Shown: positions 42,957-51,535 of the stretch, one piece after another
How positions within the stretch are numbered: position 1 is the stretch's first letter
How the letters are laid out: every line of letters starts with the position of its first letter
Source of the DNA: Sulfurovum indicum
Lineage (GTDB): Bacteria; Campylobacterota; Campylobacteria; Campylobacterales; Sulfurovaceae
DNA length: 64,000 nucleotides
Assembly: GCF_014931715.1 (NCBI RefSeq)
Contig: NZ_CP063164.1
Location: 1,302,001-1,366,000, forward strand
Reading direction: 5' to 3'
Notes under the pieces: generated by a model
Told to the model about the DNA's origin: nothing
The model's database searches: none
What the model saw: the letters and a program-made list of their open reading frames with translations, nothing else
Program-made: the position numbers and the translations under genes

Positions 42957-43332
42957 ACATTCCTCTCCTGCACTTAACTTCTCATTACTTCTCTTCTATG
43001 AGATCAAGACAACGTAAGAAGATCTTTCCTGTTCAGTATAAAATCTCCCTTCTTTTTCCGGTAATCCAAAAAACTCACCTCAGCTTCCTTTTATCTTGCG
43101 CTTCGTTACAGAGTTCACCTGCTTCTATCTCTTCACAAAACAGCATGATACTCTGTCTTATTTCTCTTTTGGATATGTATACTTTTACATATTTGTTTCG
43201 AGTGACTGTACCGTAATTTTACATATTGATGTGAGTACTGCTGAAATTATCTGGATCAGAAAGAAAAGATAGTCTAAAGTATTTGCATACTTCACCATTC
43301 CCGGTGAAGCACACATTTTGTCTTAAAAAGCT
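42957..43332. other. Intergenic region between psrC and the GAPDH-like gene
   Basis: No gene is supported. It holds a 7-bp hairpin, CTTCACC-ATTCCC-GGTGAAG (43290-43309), without a following T-run, and on the psrC side the stem-loop over the psrC stop. The GAPDH promoter probably lies in its first 100 bp, but no clear -10 stands out. Confidence 0.45.
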
Positions 43333-43343
43333 CTAAGCTTTTT
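43325..43343 (-). terminator. Hairpin centred on the psrC stop codon
   Basis: AAAAAGCT-CTA-AGCTTTTT is a perfect 8-bp inverted repeat whose 3-base loop is the psrC stop (TAG on the minus strand). The T-rich 3' arm resembles a short intrinsic terminator and could work in both directions. Confidence 0.5.
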
Positions 43344-44541
43344 GTTCTGCATGACCTTCATCTGCATCAAGGTTAAAGAATTTTGTTCCCAGGTAATAGA
43401 GTGTAATACATAGCCCTATTCCACCAAGTGAAATCATCCACTCTGCAGCAGATGGTGAGTAGTGTATCCATGTAGGAGGAAGTTGGTACTCATAGACTTT
43501 TAACATTTGCAGCGGTTTAACCTGCGTATCATGAATAAGATTATATCTCATAAATGCAATACCGGCCATACCCGAAAATGATGCATAGAACATGGCAACA
43601 TGTGAACGACCCATATCTTTAAGCAACACCAGCAGCGGTATCACGATTACAAGAATTACTTCTGCCCAGAATGTCCAAGATCCCAGAATATGATGCGCGA
43701 CATCTGCTCTGTTCGGCATACCGCCATATAGATCTGTCAACATTTTCCAAGTCATAAAGAAAGCAAGAAATGATAAAAGAAATATCTGGATCTTGCCCAA
43801 ATTCGTCAACATTTTTTTCACTCTTTCAGGGAACTTCAGTTTATATCTGAAACCCATGAACAGATACGCGATGAATACACCTGTAATAAATGCTGTCAAA
43901 ATGAAATACATTGGAAAATAGACTCCGTTAGAGATAGGTCTTGCATTCAGGAATCCAAATACTGCACCCAGGTTGGAGTGGGCAGCAAGACCTATGATCA
44001 ATCCTACCAAACCAAAATACTTCGCAAACTTTGCATCTCCTTTTAATAAGAATACAAACTCAATAATCATAAATGTCAAATAGAGACCATAAAGTGTACC
44101 CATCCACCAGATCGCTGAAGTTAAGCCTGGAGTCAATACATTGTATATCACCATGGTGACCGGGTGACCGATTTCAAACAAGATAACTGCAAAACCGGAC
44201 AGGATCGTCACAATTGAGCCAAAAATTGCTCTTTTTGAGATCAACTCATAATCTTTAAAACCAAACACATCTCCCAGTGACCCAATAATACACAGCCCTG
44301 TTGAAGAGACGACAAAGAAAATATACGCAGCAAGAAGAAGTCCCCAAGGATGTTCTCTTGTTACATTGTAGGCATGGTGACCATGCAGTAAATACAATCC
44401 GACACCGGCGGCAAACATTGCCAGAAGTCCAAATGTCAACACTGTCAATATCAGGTTTCTTGGTGTTTTCTCATATCCGAAAATATCTTTAAATCCAACC
44501 TTATTCACGGGAATAGAGGCTACAAACTCTTTTATACTCAT
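43333..44541 (-). CDS. psrC: NrfD/PsrC-type membrane subunit of a sulfur reductase
   Basis: A 402-residue protein with about eight to nine hydrophobic segments and the NrfD/PsrC pattern, including conserved polar residues in the second and third segments (GHHAYN, GLCIIGSLGD). It exchanges electrons with the menaquinone pool and passes them to the PsrB-type subunit. ATG 44541 with AAGGAG is preferred over a TTG two codons upstream. It is the last gene of psrABC. Confidence 0.88.
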   Translation of the reverse strand: MSIKEFVASIPVNKVGFKDIFGYEKTPRNLILTVLTFGLLAMFAAGVGLYLLHGHHAYNVTREHPWGLLLAAYIFFVVSSTGLCIIGSLGDVFGFKDYELISKRAIFGSIVTILSGFAVILFEIGHPVTMVIYNVLTPGLTSAIWWMGTLYGLYLTFMIIEFVFLLKGDAKFAKYFGLVGLIIGLAAHSNLGAVFGFLNARPISNGVYFPMYFILTAFITGVFIAYLFMGFRYKLKFPERVKKMLTNLGKIQIFLLSFLAFFMTWKMLTDLYGGMPNRADVAHHILGSWTFWAEVILVIVIPLLVLLKDMGRSHVAMFYASFSGMAGIAFMRYNLIHDTQVKPLQMLKVYEYQLPPTWIHYSPSAAEWMISLGGIGLCITLYYLGTKFFNLDADEGHAEQKA

Positions 44542-44552
44542 AATCAATCTCC

Positions 44553-45116
44553 TTATGTTAGGTAGAACAGTTTTGGTTTAGTACCGAGGTGGGCTTTGAG
44601 AGAATAGTGATCTCTTCTTCTAAGCAATTCACTGATTTCACTGTACGGATCATCCAGATCACCAAAAGTTCTTACTTTGGTCGGACAAGTATTCTGACAT
44701 GCAGTTGTTGTTTCTCCTCTTGCCAGTCTGGTATCTGAACAGAAGTTACATTTATCGACTGTCATCGTTCTGTCATCCACATAACGTGCATCATAAGGAC
44801 ATGCATTCATACAGTAGGTACAAAGAATACATTTATCAGCATCAACTCTGACCACACCATTCTCATCATAATAGGTCGCATTGGTAGGACAAACTTCCTG
44901 ACAAGGTGCCGCTTCGCAGTGCTGACACTGGCTCGGTACAAATCCGCTGCTTGATATGCTCAAGAACGGGAACTCACCCTCAACCTCTTTGGTACCTACC
45001 CATATTCTGTGCTTATCTGCACCCAACAGTACACCATTTTCTTCTTTACAAGCACTTTCACATGCTTTACAGTCAATACAGTTTTTATAATCTAATGCCA
45101 TTCCATATCTAGCCAT
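44553..45116 (-). CDS. psrB: PsrB-type four-cluster ferredoxin subunit
   Basis: A 187-residue protein with four [4Fe-4S] binding motifs: CIDCKACESAC near 13-23, CQHCEAAPCQEVCP near 64-77, CILCTYCMNACP near 96-107, and CNFC with CQNTCP near 124-144. It carries electrons between PsrC and PsrA on the periplasmic face, exported with PsrA. It is 2 bp after psrA and 11 bp before psrC. Confidence 0.92.
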   Translation of the reverse strand: MARYGMALDYKNCIDCKACESACKEENGVLLGADKHRIWVGTKEVEGEFPFLSISSSGFVPSQCQHCEAAPCQEVCPTNATYYDENGVVRVDADKCILCTYCMNACPYDARYVDDRTMTVDKCNFCSDTRLARGETTTACQNTCPTKVRTFGDLDDPYSEISELLRRRDHYSLKAHLGTKPKLFYLT

Positions 45117-45118
45117 AA

Positions 45119-47581
45119 TTACACCTTTCTAACTTCAACAATTGTTTCATGCATAGCTGCACTACCGAAGACTGGTTCAATAATGTCCTCAATAATATGA
45201 TTATCCGCAGCACCATTCCCCTTCGCAAAAGTAAGTCCGTCAGAATCTGCACCAAACCCGTGAATAAAGAACAGGTTGTTTGGACCGATCTTCTCCGTCG
45301 GATATGCTTTAATGGTGATCTGACCGACCTTACTTTTCACTTCAACGTTATCACCAAATTTAATACCTTTGCTTTCAGCAACTCTTTTATTGATCCATAA
45401 ATAATTCTCCGGCATAAGCTCAAGAAGCATCACATTGTTCGATGAGCTGTTCTGCGTAAATTGTGCATGACGGCCGGTGATGAACTTGAATTTTCCTTCA
45501 GGTATTTGAGTAAACTGTGTATCATCCCAGCTTGGCATAGGTGACACACCTCTCTTTGCCAGGTTTGGAAGTACACACTCCACTTTTCCTGATGGTGTTT
45601 TAAACTCTTTTTTAAGTACAGCAATCTCTTTTTCATCCACACATGTATCATGGAAAACATCTGACTTGAATTCTCCTTCAACCACGGAATAAAATCTTTC
45701 TTTTTTAGGATACCACTGGAACTCATTGTTTGATATTTGTTTCCAGAATTTATCCATGTTGGGGTAGTACACACCTTCTTTCAATAATGTTTTGTATGCT
45801 TCTTCTCCATATTTCTCAACAACCATATGTTTATTTATCTCTTCTTGAGAGTGTCGGAAGGCATCAGCGAGATCAAACCCGTCTTCTTTATAAACACTTT
45901 CCTCTCCTCTCTCTTTAATTGCATCCTGTACTTCAGAGTCGAATTTTTTTGTGATCTCAAACAATGGTCTGGAAACTTTTTCTGCCAATCCGCGAATAAT
46001 CTCAATTACCGGTTTCGTATCGTACATTGGGTCGATCACTTTTTGTCTCAACGCAATAGCAGGCTGTGCCGAACCGAATGATTTGACAGGGTCTTCTCTC
46101 TCCAGGTAGGTACACTCAGGCAAAATAACATCTGCCATCATCGCTGTGTCTGAAGGCATCGTATCAATCACAACAACCAGATCCATTTTTTCAAACAGCT
46201 GTTTTGTTTTTGCAGTATTAGGGATACTCAACATCGGGTTCTGCTTATAAACAAACATACTTCTTACCGGATAGGCAGCCTTCTCTTCCAGAATAGTGTT
46301 TCTCCAACCGATCCAAGAACCCGAACCGCCTATAATGGCCGCTGCTTTTTTATCAATTCTCTCTTGTGCATTATCATACATTGGTGTATTGATATTGTGT
46401 TTTCCCAAAGGAAGTTTCTTACCAAAGATAATACCCCCTTCACGGTCAATACCGCCACCCATTGCAGAGAAAATAGCCTGAGCCCGTCTAAGTTGGAAAT
46501 CCTGTTTGCTCCAAGCAGTCCTTCTGCCCTGATAATATATGGCTCTGGGTGCTGCTGCCATAAAATCTCTGGCTACCTGTCTTATATCAGATGCCCTGAT
46601 ACCTGTTATTTTTTCAGCCCATTCAGGAGTATATTTACTTGTTAGGATATGCTCTTTATATTCCTCAAAACCATTGAAATTCAATTCAACGAACTTTTTG
46701 TTATATATATTCTCTTCAATTGCAACATATGTCAATGCCAAAACAAAAGCAAGGTCTGTACCCACCTCAATCGGAAGCCACTTGTCTGCATGTGACGCTG
46801 TATTGGTAAAACGCGGATCAACAACTATTAATTTTGCACCTCTTCCCTTTGTTCTCTTGAACAGATCCATTGTATCTGGAGTAACAATCGCTTCTGCTCT
46901 GTTCGCACCGGCCATAATAACATAGTTGGCATTTTCCAGATCAGCCTGTCCGTAACCACCGATCGTCAGAGCATATCCTGATACAGTTGTCTGAAGACAG
47001 ATAGAAGCATGGTTTACAAAGTTTGATGATCCAAGTTTGTCCTGCATAAATACTTTATACGTATGCTCAGCCATACCTTCACCGGCACAGTAACCGATAG
47101 TGGAACGGTTGTCCTCTTCTTCTTCCAGAATGGCAGCAAGACCTTTGAATCTGTCCGTACCATTCAAGATCGCCTCATAGGCCTCATCCCAGGTAACTCT
47201 TTTGTATTTTCCGTCACCCTTCTCTCCGATACGAACAAGCGGGTACTTCAACCTGTCAGGATCATACAAGGCCTGTATCCCTGCATTTCCTCTTGGACAA
47301 AGCATATTCTTCGATTTCGGGAACATGGGATTTGGATCAAGTTTAGTAACGACTCCATCTTCCATTCTCGCAATCGCTGCACATTTGTTAACGCACATTT
47401 CACATAAAGTAGGAACAAGTTTAAGCTCTTTGGCTTCACCGGTCTTTGTGGTGAAGGTCAGCTTTTTTTCCACTTTATCATCCTTAGCAAGTAAATTTGT
47501 CGCACTGACAGCGGACCCACCTACAATACTCATAGCTACAGTCCCCTGAAGAAACTTTCGTCTCGACATTTCAATCTGCAT
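45119..47581 (-). CDS. psrA: PsrA/PhsA-type molybdopterin polysulfide or thiosulfate reductase
   Basis: An 820-residue catalytic subunit of the DMSO reductase family. The Tat signal starts SRRKFLQG (about 6-13). An N-terminal [4Fe-4S] site C-x2-C-x3-C plus MLCPRG lies near 59-97. The likely Mo/W ligand is Cys in NHASICLQT (about residue 195), as in polysulfide and thiosulfate reductases. It reduces polysulfide, sulfur or thiosulfate in the periplasm with electrons derived from H2 through menaquinone. Start ATG 47581 has AAGGAGC. Its exact substrate cannot be decided from sequence. Confidence 0.9.
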   Translation of the reverse strand: MQIEMSRRKFLQGTVAMSIVGGSAVSATNLLAKDDKVEKKLTFTTKTGEAKELKLVPTLCEMCVNKCAAIARMEDGVVTKLDPNPMFPKSKNMLCPRGNAGIQALYDPDRLKYPLVRIGEKGDGKYKRVTWDEAYEAILNGTDRFKGLAAILEEEEDNRSTIGYCAGEGMAEHTYKVFMQDKLGSSNFVNHASICLQTTVSGYALTIGGYGQADLENANYVIMAGANRAEAIVTPDTMDLFKRTKGRGAKLIVVDPRFTNTASHADKWLPIEVGTDLAFVLALTYVAIEENIYNKKFVELNFNGFEEYKEHILTSKYTPEWAEKITGIRASDIRQVARDFMAAAPRAIYYQGRRTAWSKQDFQLRRAQAIFSAMGGGIDREGGIIFGKKLPLGKHNINTPMYDNAQERIDKKAAAIIGGSGSWIGWRNTILEEKAAYPVRSMFVYKQNPMLSIPNTAKTKQLFEKMDLVVVIDTMPSDTAMMADVILPECTYLEREDPVKSFGSAQPAIALRQKVIDPMYDTKPVIEIIRGLAEKVSRPLFEITKKFDSEVQDAIKERGEESVYKEDGFDLADAFRHSQEEINKHMVVEKYGEEAYKTLLKEGVYYPNMDKFWKQISNNEFQWYPKKERFYSVVEGEFKSDVFHDTCVDEKEIAVLKKEFKTPSGKVECVLPNLAKRGVSPMPSWDDTQFTQIPEGKFKFITGRHAQFTQNSSSNNVMLLELMPENYLWINKRVAESKGIKFGDNVEVKSKVGQITIKAYPTEKIGPNNLFFIHGFGADSDGLTFAKGNGAADNHIIEDIIEPVFGSAAMHETIVEVRKV

Positions 47582-48089
47582 GTAAGCTCCTTAAAATAAT
47601 GAGTTTAATTTCAAGTTATAAATAAGACTAAAAAGGTCCAATTCATAACCTCCACTTATATAGTACACCTTTAATTCTTTTTTTATTCTAAAATTCATCT
47701 ATTTTATTGAATAACTATTCATTTTTTACTGATTAATACGGAAATATCGGTGAGAAGGCTTAAAATTGACCTATAAAAATATCTTTTCAGGAGCTGTTTA
47801 AACAATTTAAACTGATATTTATACCTTAAACAAAACTGAGTGGTCATATTTATTTGAATATATTATATTTATTCTCAATTCCAGAAAGAGTGTTTCTGGA
47901 AAGATATACTATTTTCAGAAATCTCCATACAGAGCTCTCATTTCCATATCCTAAATGTACCTGTCTTGTTTCAATAATCGTGCTATCAAGTATACTCTTC
48001 TGTAATAGTTCAGAACTATGTATACAGATCAGCAATAGCATCAATCCATATTATTATCAGAATTTGTTTTGAAAAAATGATCTTTGTAT
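47582..48089. other. Non-coding region upstream of psrA
   Basis: An AT-rich region with the psr promoter and a palindrome at 47708-47721. Short frames on both strands between 47850 and 48072 have odd composition and no start signals and are not called. A TATATA hexamer about 75 bp upstream of psrA is a possible -10. Confidence 0.45.
47708..47721 (-). promoter_or_regulatory. TetR-type operator of the psr operon
   Basis: TGAATAACTATTCA is an exact match to the shared palindrome, 127 bp upstream of psrA. It is farther from the start codon than in the hydrogenase operons. It ties the sulfur reductase to the same regulon. Confidence 0.65.
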
Positions 48090-48260
48090 ATGGTAATAAC
48101 TCCAAACCTGCGAGTCATAGAACAACTGCTCTTGGACTTCAAAAATATGACAGACTGGAATGAAATGTTTGCAGTGATCAGATCTTTGGAAGCATATTGG
48201 CTACCGGAGACCCCAAAAAACCTATTTGAGGATTTTAAAGAGAGGAGAAGTGAAGCGTAG
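48090..48260 (+). CDS. Possible 56-residue protein
   Basis: A short frame from ATG 48090 to TAG 48258-48260, ending 1 bp before the convergent hupV-like stop. The peptide has ordinary protein composition with helical acidic segments (MTDWNEMFAVIRSLEAYW). No ribosome binding site is clear and no family is recognised. It could be a real small protein or a gene remnant. Confidence 0.35.
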   Translation: MVITPNLRVIEQLLLDFKNMTDWNEMFAVIRSLEAYWLPETPKNLFEDFKERRSEA

Positions 48261-48261
48261 G

Positions 48262-49554
48262 TTACTGTGCTGTACAAACAGAACAGACATCAAAAGTACG
48301 AAAGATAAATGTAGCCTCTTCAATACTTTTTGAGCCTACCATTGCCCGAATTGCAATACCCTTCTCCTGAGACGTACCATGACTAAGGTTCCACTGTGTA
48401 GGTGTAATGATCTCATAATTAACGATCTTTCCCTTTTCTACAGTTGTCTTATGAATCAATGATCCTCTTGAAGCCTCTACAATACCTACACCTTCAAAGC
48501 TGTCATGAGTCTGATTGGCTTCCAAGACACAGGAAGGCTCATCTAAAGACAAATCATATAAAAGTTCTTTACAATATCCCAGCAACTGAGCAATCTCATT
48601 CACACGTGCAAAAATACGTGTATACAATGAATCCTTATAGCGTTTATGCAAACTCCGGACAATTGGTGTTTTAGCTACCATTCCCCGTGCAAGCGGCCCT
48701 ACTTCATAAAGTCTGTTCTTATATGTAACAGCTTTTGCTACAGTACCTTTCTGCTCTGATTCTTCTACATAACGTATATCAGCATTAGCGACACTCGTTG
48801 CGATCAATTTACCTGAAGGTCTTCCCATATCTTTTCCAAAGACGATAAAACGGTCATAGCTCTGTCCTGTGCTTAGCATACCGTATACTTCCAGTCCGTC
48901 TATCAACTTTCTGAGATCACCATTAATCTTAGACAGTGAAGAGACAGACTCAATCTCCAAATAGTCACTAAAAGAGATTCCTGTCATAACCTGTTCAAAA
49001 AAACGTATTGCTTCATCAACAAACCCCTCAGCCTGCATCACATCCACATAAGTTGGATCACAGGTAATACCTCCCGGAACCGCATAGGAAGAGTGGGGCC
49101 ACTGACCTGCAAAAACGGCCAGTGCTTTTGTAATAGTTGATGAAAGATATGATGCCTTTAATGCATAGTTTTCACCACTTTGCGTAGCTGTCAGGTGTTC
49201 AAACTGTGGCAAGATGACCAGATAGAACCATTTGATATGGTTTTGAATGACTTCACACGCCAGCGTAAACTCCCGGATCTTTTCAGCTTTGCTTGTCAAC
49301 TGAATGCTGATCCCCTGACTCTGATAACCATTCTCGATCGCTCTGACCGCTGCAAGAAGATGTGCATGATTGCAGATACCGCAGACCCTGGGGGTGATCA
49401 CCAGTGCATCTCTTGGTACTTTTCCCACAAGTATCTCCTCGATACCACGGTAAAATCCAAAACCTATGTGAACATCTTCTATCTTGCCATTCTTAAATGT
49501 AAAGTCAAGCTCAGCTTCGCCCTCTATCTTCTCAATCAGTTTTTTCACGACCAT
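48262..49554 (-). CDS. HupV-like [NiFe] hydrogenase large subunit, no C-terminal extension
   Basis: A 430-residue large subunit, shorter than the group 1 proteins here. L1 is RVCGICNHAH (about 52) and the protein ends at DVCSVCTAQ, directly after L2. Lack of a cleavable tail is typical of H2-sensing HupV/HoxC subunits. No signal is present. ATG 49554 with AGAGGA is chosen over a TTG seven codons earlier; it overlaps the small-subunit stop by 23 bp. It is in one operon with tetR2. A sensor role is inferred; a group 2 cytoplasmic uptake enzyme is the alternative. Confidence 0.88.
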   Translation of the reverse strand: MVVKKLIEKIEGEAELDFTFKNGKIEDVHIGFGFYRGIEEILVGKVPRDALVITPRVCGICNHAHLLAAVRAIENGYQSQGISIQLTSKAEKIREFTLACEVIQNHIKWFYLVILPQFEHLTATQSGENYALKASYLSSTITKALAVFAGQWPHSSYAVPGGITCDPTYVDVMQAEGFVDEAIRFFEQVMTGISFSDYLEIESVSSLSKINGDLRKLIDGLEVYGMLSTGQSYDRFIVFGKDMGRPSGKLIATSVANADIRYVEESEQKGTVAKAVTYKNRLYEVGPLARGMVAKTPIVRSLHKRYKDSLYTRIFARVNEIAQLLGYCKELLYDLSLDEPSCVLEANQTHDSFEGVGIVEASRGSLIHKTTVEKGKIVNYEIITPTQWNLSHGTSQEKGIAIRAMVGSKSIEEATFIFRTFDVCSVCTAQ

Positions 49555-50440
49555 AGTCGATGATCCTCTCTTCAAGTCGTTTGATCCTGAAACTTTTACT
49601 AACCCCTGTAGCTGTTAAATAAGCCCGTCTTGGTACGCCAAGAGGCATAGTAGCAGGAATCCCCATATTGGTCTTGGTTTCAAAAAGAGTCGTTTTGGGG
49701 AAATCAGGCTCAGTACAGCCAAAACAAGGCATACCGGCAACCGTTTTGGAACTCACATCATTCCAAAGTATTTTATTACAGCTTCCTCTTGTGTATGGGC
49801 CCTGACACCCCTGCTCATAAAAAAGACACCCCTCTTTAAGCCCAAAACCTTTAGTATCAATCTTCCACTCAAAGTATTCATTTCGTACACATCCTGTATG
49901 CACGGTAATACCGTAAAGTTCCTGTGGACGATGCATCTCATCGAGAGGAATATGCCTCTTGTTGGCAATCATCATCAACACATAGGAGAGCCACTTGGGA
50001 TGAATAGGACAGCCAGGAAGGGAGATCAGTTTGGAAGCATATCTCTTATAACGCTTCCCCGGCTCTTCTCCGTCAAAACAAAATCCTGTGATCGCATCAG
50101 GATCATGTTGCTTAAAGACCCCGCCAAAGGTAGCACAGGTACCTGCTGAAATAATAAATTTTGCTTTTTTTGCATAGGTCTCCACAAAGGAAATGACCTC
50201 AACACCACTTTTTACAAAGCCCTCTTCCCGGAAAGAACCCTCCAGTATCAGTACATCACAAGGAACTTTTCCCTTGATGACTTCCTCCAGTGTATATTCT
50301 GTTTCAAGTACCGGATGGTACAGTAGTTCAAAGTGTGAAAGTATGGAGAAAAGATCGTAGTGATTGAAAAAAGAGTGGGTATTACCATTGCAGGTTATGG
50401 ACTGAAGCCAAAGTAGTTTGGGTTTGGCCTCTGCTGACAC
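49532..50440 (-). CDS. HupU-like [NiFe] hydrogenase small subunit
   Basis: A 302-residue small subunit without Tat signal or membrane anchor. It begins LLWLQSITCNGNTHSF, where C17 is present and Asn20 replaces the second proximal Cys, as in some group 2 enzymes such as cyanobacterial HupS. GTCATFGG and LPGCP supply the other proximal ligands. Distal and medial ligands are complete (VHTGC, EGC-x5-GC, SC, MPC-x2-C). It starts 2 bp after the tetR2 stop. No HupT-like kinase or HupR-like regulator is nearby. Confidence 0.88.
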   Translation of the reverse strand: MSAEAKPKLLWLQSITCNGNTHSFFNHYDLFSILSHFELLYHPVLETEYTLEEVIKGKVPCDVLILEGSFREEGFVKSGVEVISFVETYAKKAKFIISAGTCATFGGVFKQHDPDAITGFCFDGEEPGKRYKRYASKLISLPGCPIHPKWLSYVLMMIANKRHIPLDEMHRPQELYGITVHTGCVRNEYFEWKIDTKGFGLKEGCLFYEQGCQGPYTRGSCNKILWNDVSSKTVAGMPCFGCTEPDFPKTTLFETKTNMGIPATMPLGVPRRAYLTATGVSKSFRIKRLEERIIDYGREKTD

Positions 50441-50442
50441 TG

Positions 50443-51036
50443 CTATGCCTTGAGTGCAAAATAGATATTACGGGAGATATCATCGATGTAGTATTCGATC
50501 TCTTTGGGAAGTACCCCCTCACCCTTGAGAAAGACCATGCCTCCAAGATATCCCATAAAAAGTCCAAATGCAGAGAAAAAGTCCTGATTACGAAGTTCTC
50601 CTGAGGAGACAGCATCATCAAAAAAGATCATAATCTCTGTAATGAATCCCGAAACACAGACCATTCCTTCACACCCACTGCTGAATACTTCCCGGTTTGA
50701 AAGGTAGACACGCAGAAAATACTCGATCATCTCCGGTTTCTCTTTTGCTGTAGTAAAATAAACCTCAACTATCTTTCTGATCTTCTCTTGCGAACTGATA
50801 TCCATCATGTTGACTTCTCGTATCTTTGAACCAAGCACCTCGGAGGTATATTTAATAATTTCCTGTGCAAGAATATCTTTTGATGAGAAGTAGTTATAGA
50901 GGTTACCTACACTCATCCCGAGCTTAGTTGCTATATCAGGGATAGTGGTTTTATGAAAACCATTTAAAGAGAAAAGCTGTAGTGCCGCCTGAATGATCGA
51001 CTCGCGCTTTAATGTTTTTTTATCCTTTATATCCAC
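50443..51036 (-). CDS. TetR-family regulator 2, in operon with the HupUV-like hydrogenase
   Basis: A 197-residue TetR/AcrR protein. The HTH (about 14-60) contains MSVGNLYNYFSSK, almost the same recognition helix as in TetR1. The shared segment RVYLSNREVF is followed by Cys residues (SSGCEGMVC, about 114-122). It is the first gene of a three-gene operon with the HupU- and HupV-like subunits, spaced by 2 bp. No clear TGAAT-N4-ATTCA site is seen upstream of this gene itself. The context suggests that it receives the H2 signal from the hydrogenase, which is inference. Confidence 0.88.
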   Translation of the reverse strand: MDIKDKKTLKRESIIQAALQLFSLNGFHKTTIPDIATKLGMSVGNLYNYFSSKDILAQEIIKYTSEVLGSKIREVNMMDISSQEKIRKIVEVYFTTAKEKPEMIEYFLRVYLSNREVFSSGCEGMVCVSGFITEIMIFFDDAVSSGELRNQDFFSAFGLFMGYLGGMVFLKGEGVLPKEIEYYIDDISRNIYFALKA

Positions 51037-51535
51037 TAAAATCCTTCACCTGTTCTATTCACATTAATCATAACAGTATGATAACATATCTCACATATAT
51101 ATAAGCGTATCTCTTTCCTTATTATTGTCAGATTTTATCATTTGGGATAGAATAGTTCCAACTCATTCTGCAGTGTTCAGGAAAATTTACGTCAGACACT
51201 ATCCTGACCTGCACCATTATGATCCCGGAAGTATACATTTTGCATCAAAACTGTATTCTTTTCCGTTCCAGTATACCTGACTCGCTTCCATCTGTTTATC
51301 CTGAACTTCATTCTAAGGCATATTAACTACTTAACTACAAACTAAGAATAATGTGAATTTTACCAAAAAACACTATAAAATCTACAAAAAATTTCATAAT
51401 TCTAAACATTCTCGGATATATAAACTCACAAAGTGTAAATACTAATAAATAATATTTCACAATTTGTGAATTATTCATGATGTTAGCATTTGTGCATGAT
51501 AGAATTTCCTTAATTGCTTTTTAAAAGGATATTCC
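51037..51535. other. Boundary between hydrogenase cluster and mobile island
   Basis: The first part holds the tetR2 promoter; no strong -10 was identified. The last 120 bp is very AT-rich and contains the island operators (listed separately). The left end of the island should lie here, but no tRNA gene or obvious attachment-site repeat is visible. Confidence 0.45.
51424..51500 (+). promoter_or_regulatory. Candidate island-repressor operators upstream of gmtY
   Basis: Three related sites: ACTCACAAAGTGTAAAT (51424-51440), the perfect palindrome TTCACAATTTGTGAA (51456-51470), and GCATTTGTGCATGA (about 51486-51499). Similar TTGTGTA/TACACAA half-sites cluster upstream of the repressor gene at 56485, so one repressor may control both ends. 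Confidence 0.5.

Noticed and set aside
42998-43216. A 72-codon plus-strand frame upstream of the GAPDH-like gene
   Set aside because: No ribosome binding site or family feature, unusual composition, and it lies in the likely promoter region.
43290-43309. Hairpin CTTCACC-ATTCCC-GGTGAAG as a terminator
   Set aside because: No T-run follows on either strand; the hairpin over the psrC stop is a better candidate.
47850-48072. Short frames on both strands upstream of psrA
   Set aside because: They overlap each other, have no start signals and no recognisable domain.
51466-51476. TGAAT-T-ATTCA near the gmtY promoter as a TetR operator
   Set aside because: The arms match, but the spacer is one base instead of four, and the sequence is part of the island operator cluster.
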